Both the position numbers and the translations under genes were made by a program. DNA of 64,000 nt from Chloroflexota bacterium (GTDB taxonomy: Bacteria; Chloroflexota; Anaerolineae; Promineifilales; Promineifilaceae): positions 147,596 to 211,595 of the forward strand of contig JAGOMA010000004.1 in the NCBI GenBank assembly GCA_017993775.1, in the 5' to 3' direction. Numbering within the stretch: the first letter of the stretch is position 1; each line of letters opens with the position of its first letter. Of the stretch, positions 18,996 through 28,200 are shown in pieces. The notes under the pieces were generated by a model. It did not search any database, was not told the origin of the DNA, and saw only the letters and a list, made by a program, of their open reading frames with translations.

Positions 18996-19988
18996 TTATG
19001 CCAGCTCTGCCAGAGGAATGCCTGGGCGAAGGAACAAATCGGTGGGCGCGGTGCTGGGGACGAGCAAACGCAGAGCGCGCGGTCTGATGGAGACAGTGAA
19101 CGGCGTGCGGCCTGCCGGTTCGCCATCGGTCTGGAAAGGAAAAGGCGGGTCGGTTTTGATGTCGATTTTCTCGGCCATCAGCCGGATCACGTCCGGGCGA
19201 TCGGCCAGATCGCCAAATTTAGCCAGGGCGAGATAGTGGGCGATGCGCAGCACGCCACGCCCGCGAAAAAGCCATACTTCAAACAGTCCGTCATCCAGGT
19301 AAGCCTGCGGGCTTAATTCAACCATGCCGCCAGCGTAGCGGCGCGAATTGCTGATGAGTACGAGCAAATAATCGTCGGCAAAGGTTTGCCCGTCGACTTC
19401 GACAACAGCCGTCATTGCAGGCAGGCGCAGCATCACGGGCACGCCCTGAAAAACGTAGCTGATGGGACCAACGCGTTTGGTCCATTTAGGGCGCGGTTCC
19501 AGTTCGTCAACCAGGTAACCATCGGCGCCGACCCCGGCCCACAAGAGCCAGTAACGGCCGTTCTGTGACCCACCTTGTACGGCCGTGTGGCCCAAATCCA
19601 TTTCCTGCACACGGCCGTCAGCCAGCACATCAATGGCCTGTAGCAGCCGGTGAGGATTAAACAAACCCGGCAGCGGCATATTCAGCTCTCTGGCAAAGGA
19701 ATTTGCTGTGCCCAACGGCAGCGGCGCCATAATTGTTTGCGTCCCCACCAGCCCGTTAGTCACTTCGCCCAGCGTGCCGTCGCCACCGGCCGCCAAGACA
19801 AGGCCGTGTCTGGCGGCGGCGGCTTCACGCGCCAGAACTGTCGCATGACCCACAGCCTGGGTGGGGCGAATGACAACATCCCAACCCCGCGTGCGCCAAA
19901 AATCAGCGACCAGCTCCATAGACGCGGCTAAGTTTGCCGGCCCAGCTAAGGGATTGAAGATCAGGGTCGCAAGCTGCTGTTTTTTCAC
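18996..19988 (-). CDS. Diacylglycerol/lipid kinase family protein (YegS/DgkB-like)
   Basis: A 330-residue protein of the DAGK catalytic family. The N-terminal strand N-P-L-A-G, the nucleotide loop G-G-D-G-T-L-G-E-V (about residues 68-76) and the P-L-G-T-A-N-S-F-A motif are intact. The C-terminal half is the usual beta-sandwich. It should phosphorylate a diacylglycerol- or sphingosine-like lipid using ATP. The start is GTG at 19988, inside the end of the upstream P-loop kinase gene (86-bp overlap in another frame). The two are probably translated in a coupled way. Confidence 0.88.
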   Translation of the reverse strand: MKKQQLATLIFNPLAGPANLAASMELVADFWRTRGWDVVIRPTQAVGHATVLAREAAAARHGLVLAAGGDGTLGEVTNGLVGTQTIMAPLPLGTANSFARELNMPLPGLFNPHRLLQAIDVLADGRVQEMDLGHTAVQGGSQNGRYWLLWAGVGADGYLVDELEPRPKWTKRVGPISYVFQGVPVMLRLPAMTAVVEVDGQTFADDYLLVLISNSRRYAGGMVELSPQAYLDDGLFEVWLFRGRGVLRIAHYLALAKFGDLADRPDVIRLMAEKIDIKTDPPFPFQTDGEPAGRTPFTVSIRPRALRLLVPSTAPTDLFLRPGIPLAELA

Positions 19989-20571
19989 ATTCCACCCAAT
20001 AATCGCGTAATTGCTGCGCCAAATATTCAGGAGAACTCGACGTCGTATCCAATATCAAATGCTCGCCAACTACCGGCTCCTGAGCTTCCACCATCCACTG
20101 ATAAACGACCCAGTCGGCATCTGACTTATCAACGGCATCATGCCCGCGGCTTTGCCGCCGCTTGAGCCGCTGCCTGATGACTTCCTGCGCGGCCTGAACC
20201 GTACATACAGCCACTGGCGCGCCATTACGCCGCGCCAGTTCGATAAGATAATCCCGGTGAACAGCCAGGTAGTTAGAGCCATCAAAAACCACGCGCTGCC
20301 CCTGTTTCAAGCGCTTTTCGATCAGCCCATAACACACTTCGTAGACGATCATCATCTCCGCCGCCGTATACATGGGCGTCTGGCGAATTTGTGTGCGTAC
20401 TGCATCTGTGGCCACCAGGACAGAAGGCAGCAATTGCTGCAAGGTATCAACGATAGACGATTTGCCGGTTCCGGGCAAGCCAACCATCATCAATAAGCTG
20501 CCGCCTTGGCGCAGCCAGGGCGTTTGTGGCAGTTGGCTGTCTATGTCGTCAACAATTGAATCCAGACGCAT
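19903..20571 (-). CDS. P-loop kinase of the zeta-toxin/AAA_33 type
   Basis: A 222-residue P-loop protein. Walker A is G-L-P-G-T-G-K-S-S (about residues 32-40), a D-x-V-R motif follows as T-D-A-V-R-T-Q-I, then a Walker B-like V-V-F-D-G-S-N. The pattern fits small-molecule or nucleoside kinases of the AAA_33 group, whose substrates vary. It is in an operon between a conserved hypothetical gene (18 bp upstream) and the lipid-kinase gene, whose first 86 bp it overlaps. The last 25 or so residues fall in the overlap and look non-conserved. Confidence 0.78.
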   Translation of the reverse strand: MRLDSIVDDIDSQLPQTPWLRQGGSLLMMVGLPGTGKSSIVDTLQQLLPSVLVATDAVRTQIRQTPMYTAAEMMIVYEVCYGLIEKRLKQGQRVVFDGSNYLAVHRDYLIELARRNGAPVAVCTVQAAQEVIRQRLKRRQSRGHDAVDKSDADWVVYQWMVEAQEPVVGEHLILDTTSSSPEYLAQQLRDYWVECEKTAACDPDLQSLSWAGKLSRVYGAGR

Positions 20572-20589
20572 GGTAACTCTCGCAGCGAT

Positions 20590-21069
20590 TTACGCCATTT
20601 CTGAGGACCCTGGCTCCATATCGCTTTCTTTGAGAATGGCGAAGGCCCGATCAACATACGTGTCACCATCCACAAAAAGGTCGTTTAATTCGACAGCGGA
20701 TTGAAAACGGTCCCAGGTGGTATGAATAAATGTGACACGATGCCAGTGCAGGCTGATAATCGGCCGTTCTAATTGCTGCAACGGACCTAATTGAACTTTG
20801 TAATAAAGGGCATCGGCGCGGGGATGGTCTGGCTCGCCGGGGAAAAGATCGCGGCGTGCCATCAACTCGTGTCCTAACCGGCGGGCAAACGCGTGTACAG
20901 CCCACTTTTGCGCTCCAAAAGCCTGGCCAAAATAAAAAGCGAAGTATTCGGCAAATAATCCTTTTGGGGCTGCTGCCATGGGGACACGATACCAGCCCTC
21001 CCTTTCAATAAGACTGAAGTCGGCCGGTGTGGGAACGTAAGCTACTAATACACGATCCTCAGGATACAT
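20590..21069 (-). CDS. Conserved hypothetical protein
   Basis: A 159-residue soluble protein with segments such as W-Y-R-V-P, R-R-D-L-F-P-G-E-P-x-H-P-R-A-D-x-L-Y-Y-K-V-Q-L and F-I-x-T-T-W-D-R-F. I have seen this layout in uncharacterised proteins of varied bacteria, but I know no function. The Trp/Tyr-rich start and the conserved HPRAD-type motif suggest a ligand- or nucleic-acid-binding fold rather than a membrane role. It is the first gene of a three-gene minus-strand operon with the P-loop kinase and lipid kinase, and is divergent from the M29 aminopeptidase gene. Confidence 0.7.
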   Translation of the reverse strand: MYPEDRVLVAYVPTPADFSLIEREGWYRVPMAAAPKGLFAEYFAFYFGQAFGAQKWAVHAFARRLGHELMARRDLFPGEPDHPRADALYYKVQLGPLQQLERPIISLHWHRVTFIHTTWDRFQSAVELNDLFVDGDTYVDRAFAILKESDMEPGSSEMA

Positions 21070-21169
21070 GGTTTAATACTAATTCAGTTGAAACCTTTGA
21101 GCAATAGCCACCGAGTCCGCATGGAAGCGGCGCGGAACCCTTGTCACCACATGCCGGGCAGGTTTTAGA

Positions 21170-21200
21170 TTGTAATCCCTGTCCTTATTTACTGTATAAT
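21170..21200 (+). promoter_or_regulatory. Putative promoter of the M29 aminopeptidase gene
   Basis: A consensus -10 TATAAT at 21195-21200 is preceded by TTGTAA at 21170-21175 with a 19-bp spacer. The predicted start of transcription, near 21207, gives a leader of about 50 bp before the ATG at 21259. Confidence 0.45.
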
Positions 21201-21258
21201 CTGCGAGAGAATTTATCAACGATTTCTGTTTTGTATGGTTCATTTGGAGGCCGTAGAG

Positions 21259-22365
21259 ATGAAAGACCCACGCATTTCCCGCCTGGCGCATTTACTGGTT
21301 AGTTATAGTGTGGCCGTCAAACCTGGCGACAAAGTAATGATCCGCGGCAGCAGCGGGTCTCTGCCTCTGGTTGAAGAAACCTTTCGCGAGGTCATTCGCG
21401 CAGGAGGTCACCCGACTGTGTTTTGGGAAGAGGAAATCTTTTCCGAGATCCTGCTGAAAGAGGCAAATGAAGATCAGCTCAGGCATATCAGTGATCCTGT
21501 TAAAATCACGATGGAAACCTATGACTGTCTGATTGGCCTGCGAGGCAGCTTAAACACGCGCGCGCTAAGCAATGTAGACGCCAGCCGGCAGCAAATTTCG
21601 CGGATTGCCGGGCGTGATTTGATGAAAACCTTTATGGAGCGAAGCGCTCGAGGCGAGCTGCGTTGGACAACGACAATTTTCCCGACAAATGCCCAGGCCC
21701 AAGAGGCGGATATGTCGCTGACCGATTTTGAAGATTTTGTTTACTCCGCTTGTTATGTTGACAAAGACGATCCGGTAGGTGAATGGCAGAAGGTGCGCGC
21801 CAGACAACAAATATGGGTGGATTGGCTGGCGGGCAAAGATCGCGTTGTGGTAAAGGGACCCAATGTGGATTTGACCCTGTCGATCAAGGGCCGCATGTTT
21901 ATTAACGCGGACGGCACGGCAAATATGCCAGACGGAGAGGTGTTCACAGGGCCGGTTGAGGATTCGGTAAATGGGTGGATTCGGTATACATACCCGGCCA
22001 TTTACAGCGGGCGCGAGGTGGAAGGGATTGAGCTGAGGTTTGTGGACGGCCGTGTCACTGACGCCAGCGCTAAAAAGAACGAAGAGTTTCTCATCAGCGT
22101 GCTGGATACAGACCCTGGGTCCCGCTATTTGGGCGAGTTTGCCATTGGCACCAACTATGGCATTGACCGCTTCACCAAATCAATTTTGTATGATGAGAAG
22201 ATTGGCGGCACCCTGCACACGGCCGTTGGCAGCGGTTATCCCGAAACTGGCAGCCAAAACAAATCCTCCGTCCACTGGGACATGATTTGCGACATGCGTA
22301 ACGGCGGGCAAATCTGGGTCGATGGCGATCTGTTTTACGCAAACGGTCAGTTCGAGGTCTTCTAA
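21259..22365 (+). CDS. Aminopeptidase, M29 family
   Basis: A 368-residue metallopeptidase of the M29 (thermophilic aminopeptidase) family. The N-terminal part has the V-K-P-G-D-K-V-M-I-R-G segment. The C-terminal half has the family pattern with I-N-A-D-G-T-A-N-M-P-D-G-E-V-F-T-G-P, the A-I-G-T-N-Y-G-I-D-R stretch, and a late H-x-D motif (S-S-V-H-W-D-M-I-C-D). These supply Glu, His and Asp metal ligands. It should remove N-terminal residues from peptides in the cytosol. The open frame begins at 21235, but the ATG at 21259 is preceded by TTGGAGG (21244-21250) and is preferred. mutM starts 8 bp after its stop. Confidence 0.9.
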   Translation: MKDPRISRLAHLLVSYSVAVKPGDKVMIRGSSGSLPLVEETFREVIRAGGHPTVFWEEEIFSEILLKEANEDQLRHISDPVKITMETYDCLIGLRGSLNTRALSNVDASRQQISRIAGRDLMKTFMERSARGELRWTTTIFPTNAQAQEADMSLTDFEDFVYSACYVDKDDPVGEWQKVRARQQIWVDWLAGKDRVVVKGPNVDLTLSIKGRMFINADGTANMPDGEVFTGPVEDSVNGWIRYTYPAIYSGREVEGIELRFVDGRVTDASAKKNEEFLISVLDTDPGSRYLGEFAIGTNYGIDRFTKSILYDEKIGGTLHTAVGSGYPETGSQNKSSVHWDMICDMRNGGQIWVDGDLFYANGQFEVF

Positions 22366-22373
22366 GCGCCATA

Positions 22374-23186
22374 ATGCCCGAATTACCGGAAGTAGAAACC
22401 ACTGTGCGCGCGCTGCGCCAGCCGCTAATCGGCAGCACGATTACCGATGTGCGCAGCGATTGGCCGCGCCAGATTATCACCCCCGATCTGGCGGAGCTGC
22501 GGGTCAGGATATACGGTCTTAAAATCCTGGCCATTAACCGCCGGGGCAAATATCTGGTGTTTACGCTAAACGGCCGTGAAACGCTCATCATCCACCTGAA
22601 AATGTCCGGGCATCTGTCTGTGGTGGACCAGGCCGCGCCTGCCACAAAGCATGTGCACACAACGTTTGGCCTGGCCGACGGCCGTGAACTTCGCTTTAGC
22701 GACACCCGCAAGTTTGGCCGGGTTTACCTGGTTACGGATCCGGCGGAAATTTTGGGCAAGCTGGGTCCGGAACCGCTGGCCCCTGAATTCACGACCGATG
22801 TGCTGGCCGGCCGGCTGGCCGGCCGGCGGCGCGCGCTCAAACCATTGCTGCTCGACCAGACCATCATTGCCGGCATTGGCAATATCTATGCCGACGAATC
22901 GCTGTTTTACGCCGGGATTGATCCACGGCGCACGGCCGTGTCCCTTTCCCCAGCGGAAATATCTCGGCTTTATACGGCCGTGCAAAAAGTGCTGCGCCTG
23001 GGCATTGCCCGCGAAGGAGCCAGCATCAGCACCTACATCAAACCAGATGGCCAAAAAGGCGACATGCAGAACGCGGTCGCCGTTTTCCGCCGCACTGGCG
23101 ATCCGTGTTATGAGTGCCAAACACCCATCGTTCGCATCGTCTTGGGCGACCGCAGCACTCACTTTTGTCCGCACTGCCAACATTAA
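22374..23186 (+). CDS. mutM: Formamidopyrimidine-DNA glycosylase (Fpg/MutM)
   Basis: A 270-residue base-excision repair enzyme that removes 8-oxoguanine and formamidopyrimidines and nicks the strand. The N-terminus M-P-E-L-P-E-V-E is exact: Pro2 is the Schiff-base nucleophile and Glu3 the catalytic acid. The lysine near K-Y-L-V-F lies in the beta-hairpin. The helix-two-turn-helix is around I-A-G-I-G-N-I-Y-A-D-E. The C-terminal zinc finger has four Cys in the pattern C-x2-C-x16-C-x2-C. The start is fixed by the need for Pro at position 2. The gene is close behind the aminopeptidase gene, so the two are likely co-transcribed. Confidence 0.96.
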   Translation: MPELPEVETTVRALRQPLIGSTITDVRSDWPRQIITPDLAELRVRIYGLKILAINRRGKYLVFTLNGRETLIIHLKMSGHLSVVDQAAPATKHVHTTFGLADGRELRFSDTRKFGRVYLVTDPAEILGKLGPEPLAPEFTTDVLAGRLAGRRRALKPLLLDQTIIAGIGNIYADESLFYAGIDPRRTAVSLSPAEISRLYTAVQKVLRLGIAREGASISTYIKPDGQKGDMQNAVAVFRRTGDPCYECQTPIVRIVLGDRSTHFCPHCQH

Positions 23187-23263
23187 AAGGTCATGGCGCG
23201 CCGCCAGACCAGGAATTTTTCTACCCGATTGGGTGAACAAAACCCCAAAAGGAATAAAACACA

Positions 23264-23926
23264 ATGCGAAACGAAATTGAAATTATGCGAATCTTACGCC
23301 TTCCACCTCTGGGTAAGCTGGTGGTAGAAATTAACGAGCAGCGGTACGAAACCGCAGCCGAGATCACCGACCCCAAACTCCGGCAAAGAATCCTGGCGGC
23401 GATTGGCGAACTGGTTGTGCTGGCCGGAGGATACCAAAACCTGGTCGATGTGGGCGTGGCTCCTATTCTGAAATACGACACGCCTGCGCCGCAAGCCGCT
23501 CCGGCCGAAACCGAAGAAGTGTCGCCAGAAAAGGCTCGCAAACAGGCAGAATTTCTGGCGCAGCTCGAAGCCCAGCGCGATCAACTGACCGGCAAACCGC
23601 CCAAAGGCGGCTTTCGGCTGTTCAACCGCCCAGAGCCGGTAACAAACGCCGAGCCGCTGGTCACCTTTACCCCGGTTGGCGACGTAAAGCCAATCGTTGA
23701 GCCGGCCAAGCCGCAAAGCATCGCCGAACAGATTGACGCCATTTTACAAAAGCATCTGGCGACAGACCCCAAGATGGCCAACCACAGCGTCCGCCTGCGC
23801 CAAAACGCCACCGGCGGCTTGCGCATTGAAGTGGATGGCAAACGTTACGAAAAACCTGCGGATATCCCAGATAAAGATATACAGCTAATGATTAAAATGG
23901 CCGTGAAGGAATGGAACGACGGGTAG
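23264..23926 (+). CDS. Hypothetical protein with repeated terminal motifs
   Basis: A 220-residue soluble protein I cannot assign. It has two similar ends: an N-terminal segment (K-L-V-V-E-I-N-E-Q-R-Y-E-T-A-A-E-I-T-D) and a C-terminal one (G-L-R-I-E-V-D-G-K-R-Y-E-K-P-A-D-I-P-D). Both give a strand-turn-strand, then a short helix. They are joined by a Pro/Ala/Glu-rich linker of about 90 residues. The duplication suggests two copies of a small domain binding a common partner. AAAGGA precedes the ATG; a later ATG at 23285 is possible. It follows mutM by 77 bp. Confidence 0.7.
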   Translation: MRNEIEIMRILRLPPLGKLVVEINEQRYETAAEITDPKLRQRILAAIGELVVLAGGYQNLVDVGVAPILKYDTPAPQAAPAETEEVSPEKARKQAEFLAQLEAQRDQLTGKPPKGGFRLFNRPEPVTNAEPLVTFTPVGDVKPIVEPAKPQSIAEQIDAILQKHLATDPKMANHSVRLRQNATGGLRIEVDGKRYEKPADIPDKDIQLMIKMAVKEWNDG

Positions 23927-24075
23927 GGCACGGGGGAAATGGCGTGGTGTGTAGGGGATTGGAGATTGGGTGATTTCTTGCACCCGAGTAAATTCGTGTC
24001 GTCTGTGTATCCATTTTCACTTTTCCGACAGCCTGCCAGGGCAGAAATTTCAAATTGCGATTTATGATTTACGGA

Positions 24076-25167
24076 TTACCCGATATGGTCACGATTCTCC
24101 CGAAGGGGGAGAGCGGGGGCTGTTTTGGGCAATACGGATTCAAAGTGGGAAATAAGGCGCATACGGCCGTCTGCCGGCAAAAACGCCGTCGACGCAGCAT
24201 TAAACACCATCCGGCGCAGTTGGTGGTAGGGCAGCCCTAAATCCTGCATCGCTACTTCATACTCATCACTCAGAGTTAAATTGCTGACGCACGGATCGTC
24301 GGTGTTCAGGGTCGCCAATATGTTCAGGTCTAGCATATCAACCAACGGGTGCTGACTGATGCTGTGCACAACACCGGTTTGCAAGTTGCTCGTCAGGCAC
24401 ACTTCCAGCGCAATATTGCGCTCCTGAATCAATTTTAACACCCAAGAATTTTCAATGGCGCGCACCCCATGCCCCACGCGATCGGCATAGAGCGTTTCAA
24501 TCGCCTGACGCACGCCTACGGCGCTGGCCCATTCGCCGGCGTGGATGGTGACGCCTAACCCAACTTCTTTGGCGGTTTTAAAAATGGGCGTGAAGGGCGC
24601 GGGTGAATATTTGACCTCATCGCCCGCGAGATCGAGGCCGACGATGCCTTTATTGACCCGGTCGTAGGCAATTTGGGCAACATGGTAAGCCTGAGCCACC
24701 GGTTCGTGGCGCACCAATGTGACGATCAAACCTACCTGGATGTTATAGTCGCGGCTGGCTTGCTGCACGGCCGTTATCACCCAATCCGTCACCTCCCCCC
24801 AATCAAACCCCCGCACACGGGCCAAAGCTTGCGGGCTAAAGCGCAGCTCCAGGTAATGAATGTTATCCACCGCCGCATCGGCCACAGCCTCATACGCCAC
24901 ACGACTAATGGCCTGCGGGCTGCGGTAGAAGTGGCGTAATATCTCAAATTTGCTTAAAAAGGCTTCGTGATCTGGGGGGTCATCGGTAATTTGCACAAAC
25001 GGCCGTAACTTCTCTAAATTAGCGGCCGGCAAATCTAAACCATACTCGCGGGCAATTTCCAATAACGTACTCAAGCGAAGCGAGCCTTCTAAATGGCGAT
25101 GAAGATCGATTTTAGGCATCGCCTTTAAATATTCTTTTGACAACGTGATGTTTCCGTTTTTGTGCAT
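24076..25167 (-). CDS. Adenosine deaminase family protein
   Basis: A 363-residue metal-dependent deaminase. The N-terminal metal motif is D-L-H-R-H-L-E-G-S, a further metal His and the catalytic Glu are in H-A-G-E-W, the downstream His lies in R-V-G-H-G-V, and the late Asp pair is in N-T-D-D-P. These are the ligands and acid/base of the adenosine/AMP deaminase family, which converts adenosine to inosine. Some relatives act on aminodeoxyfutalosine or other purines, so substrate is probable but not certain. A start at 25119 (M-P-K-I-D-L-H-R-H) is also possible, since no ribosome binding site is clear at 25167. Confidence 0.88.
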   Translation of the reverse strand: MHKNGNITLSKEYLKAMPKIDLHRHLEGSLRLSTLLEIAREYGLDLPAANLEKLRPFVQITDDPPDHEAFLSKFEILRHFYRSPQAISRVAYEAVADAAVDNIHYLELRFSPQALARVRGFDWGEVTDWVITAVQQASRDYNIQVGLIVTLVRHEPVAQAYHVAQIAYDRVNKGIVGLDLAGDEVKYSPAPFTPIFKTAKEVGLGVTIHAGEWASAVGVRQAIETLYADRVGHGVRAIENSWVLKLIQERNIALEVCLTSNLQTGVVHSISQHPLVDMLDLNILATLNTDDPCVSNLTLSDEYEVAMQDLGLPYHQLRRMVFNAASTAFLPADGRMRLISHFESVLPKTAPALPLRENRDHIG

Positions 25168-25212
25168 ACTACCACTACCAACGTACGGTCAACCCAATAA
25201 GCGCCAACAACT

Positions 25213-28200
25213 TCAACTTTTAACCGGCTCGCCGTGCGCCCGCCTCGTCTTTGGCAGCGCAAAATAAAACGAACTACCTTCATTCGGCTCGCTTTCAACC
25301 CAAATTTTGCCCTGATGGGCATCCACAATACGCTTCACAATCGCCAAACCGATGCCCGTCCCCCCAAAACGCCGCCGCGACGAGCCGTCGATCTGGTAAA
25401 ATCGGTCAAAAATACGTGATTGTTTCTCTTTCGGCATGCCAATGCCCTGGTCGGAAACAATCACGCGAACTTCTTGTTCATCATCTTCCAATCGCACCCG
25501 AATCGTACCGCCATCAGGACTAAACTTCATGGCATTGGCGATCAGGTTGTCTAACACCTGATTAATACGACCTTTGTCCACCGGCGCGATTCCCTCGGTG
25601 GGCGGCAGATCCGCCTCCACGAGCAAGCCTTTCTTCTCCGCCACCATGCGGTGCCCAGCAATGGCCTTTTGAATCAGGTCCGAAATAGAACAAGGCGCGA
25701 CTTGCAAATTTCCGGCATCAATGCGCTGCAAAGTGATGATATCGTCGATCAATCTCGTAATTTCATCGGTTTTTGTGGCCACAATTTGCAGCGCATCTTG
25801 TTGGGCGGGCGTCACCAGACCCATTTCGCCATCCATCAACAAATCAACATAGCCTTTCACAAAGGTTAGCGGCGTGCGCAACTCGTGGGAGACATTTTGA
25901 ACCAGCTCGTCTTTTAAGCGGTCGCTTTCCTTTAATTCATCATATGCTTCCGTCAGTTCCTGGGCGCGCGCTTCCACTTCCTCGAACAGCCCAGCATTGG
26001 AGATGGCAATGCTCACCTGGGCGGCGGCAATGGTCATCAACTGGATATCCGATTCGCTGAAGGCGTTGGCTTTGTCGCTGTCTATCGTCAACGTGCCGAT
26101 GGTTTCGCCGCGCACAATGAGCGGCACTACCAGCAGGCTGCGGACAATATCGCTGAAGAAAAGGAACTGGGGTTCTTCGTAGGTGTCCCGAATGTATACC
26201 AAGTCACCGTCGCGCACCACTTCACCAGAAATACTTTCATCAACCTGCATTCTAGCCTGCATGTATTCTTCATCGACGCCTACGGCCGCAGCGACGATCA
26301 GTTCTTTTCTATCTTCGGTTAGCATGGTGATGGTGCTGGCGCGGGCATTGAGGAGACCTTGCAAAATCTGAACGGTTGTCTGCAATACGGAGCGGATTTT
26401 TAGCTTACCTGTTACTTTTTGGGCCATGTCCACCAGCGCGGACATATCGCGCAGTCGCCGTTGTGACTCATCGAAAAGGCGGGCGTTTCGCACAGCCACG
26501 GCCGCCTGATCGGCTAGCAAGTTCAGCAGCAAAATTTCATCTTTGGTAAAGACGTGGGCGTGCAGGTAGGTGATGGTAAATGCGCCAATTACTTCATCGC
26601 CGCGCTTGAGGGGGAATCCGGCGATGGCCTGGATGCCCCATTCTTTGGCTCCTTTGGATTGGAAGAGCGGGTGTTCAGCCGCGTTGTTGATGATTACCGG
26701 TTCGCCGCGTTTGACGACGGTAGATGTAAGGCCATCGGGCCGAACGGCCGTTACCGCCGCATTGCGACGGCCGTCTCGCCATAAAGCGGACCCAAAGGTA
26801 AATTGTCCGGTTGCCTGATCGTATAAATAAATGTGCAGGTTGGTGGCGTCTACCAACTTCAGCGCCGACTCGGTGATGGCGTCTAAAACGGTGGTTTGTT
26901 TGAGCGGGGTGTTGAGCTGAAGAACGATGTTGTGGAAGGTAGCCAGTTCTTCAACCCGGCGCTGCGCCTGGGCAAATAAATGGGCGTGCTCGATGGCAAT
27001 GGCCGCCTGTCCGGCCAGGTTTTGGGCCAACCGACGCTCACCTGTGGTAAACGACCGCAGGTCTGACACTTGCCCCAGGGCAAGCAGCCCCAAAACATCG
27101 TCGCCGCGAACCAGGGGGACCAGGAGAACGGCCGTCAGCCCGGCGGCCGTTAACATTGTTTGCCGATCGAGGGTGTGGGCGTTATCGGAGCGCAGCGTAT
27201 AGGCTTCGCGCGTATCAAAAATGTATTGAATGATCTCGTTTTTCTCCAGGTTTTCCACCCGGCTAAGGCCGATAGCCTCCGGGGGTGCGCCTGTCGCTGC
27301 GGCCTGGCTCATTTTTTGTCGCAGGTTACTATGGGCAGCCTGGACAAGATGGTGTCGACCACGATCCCAAACAAAAATAGTGCAACTATCGACTTGCAAA
27401 GCGCGCACCATTTCAGCGACGACAGATTGCAAGACAAATTCCTGGTCCAGATTGGCTGTCATGGTGGCGCTGGCCTGGTAGAGCGTGCTGAGTTCGTTCA
27501 ACTGCTGCTGAGTTTGGCGGTAAAGGCGGGCGTTTTGCAAGGCAACGGCCGTGTGCGCGGCCAACGTGGCGCACAGCCACTGCTGCTGCTTGCCAAACAT
27601 ATCTGGCTGCTCGCTCTGGATAATCAACACGCCCAACATTTCGCCGCCGGCAATAAACGGAGTGCCCAGCCAGCTCTTCACCCTGTCGCTGTCAGGAAAA
27701 GGTGTTACCTGGGCAATCGCGGCCGGGTTTGGCAGTAAAATCGCTTCCCGGTACTGGCGAATTTCGCGCAAGAGCGGGTTGTCTTGCCACATGGCTTCCA
27801 GTTCGGCTGGCGCATGCTCCAATGGGCGATCCCCGACATCATGACTGGCGACAAATTTAAACCGGCGATTTTCCGACAAAAAGATGTAAGCGGTATCAAA
27901 AATCAGGACGCCATTTAACGCCAGTGTCAACTGCTTGAGGATAGCGTCTTGTTTTAAGGTACTGCTGATGGCGGAAATTGCCTGCCGCAGCGCTACGGCA
28001 ATCTGATAATCATGGGTGCCTTTGGCGATCAGGTCTTGGGCGTGGGCATAGAGATAAGCATTGTGCACGGCCGTGGCCAGATGTGACGCCACCGCTTGCA
28101 AAATCTCAAAATCTGCCGCCTCAAACAGGTGGCTTTTGTTGCTTTGCACAGAAATCGCGCCCAACACATCGTCGCCAAAGAGCAGGGGCACGCACATAAC

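Noticed and set aside
18500..19126. Open frame antisense to the alpha/beta hydrolase gene (208 codons)
   Set aside because: It is antisense to a gene with intact catalytic motifs and crosses into the end of the lipid kinase gene; composition is not protein-like.
22566..23264. Long open frame (232 codons) antisense to mutM
   Set aside because: It is a shadow frame opposite a confidently identified gene, without ribosome binding site or recognisable product.
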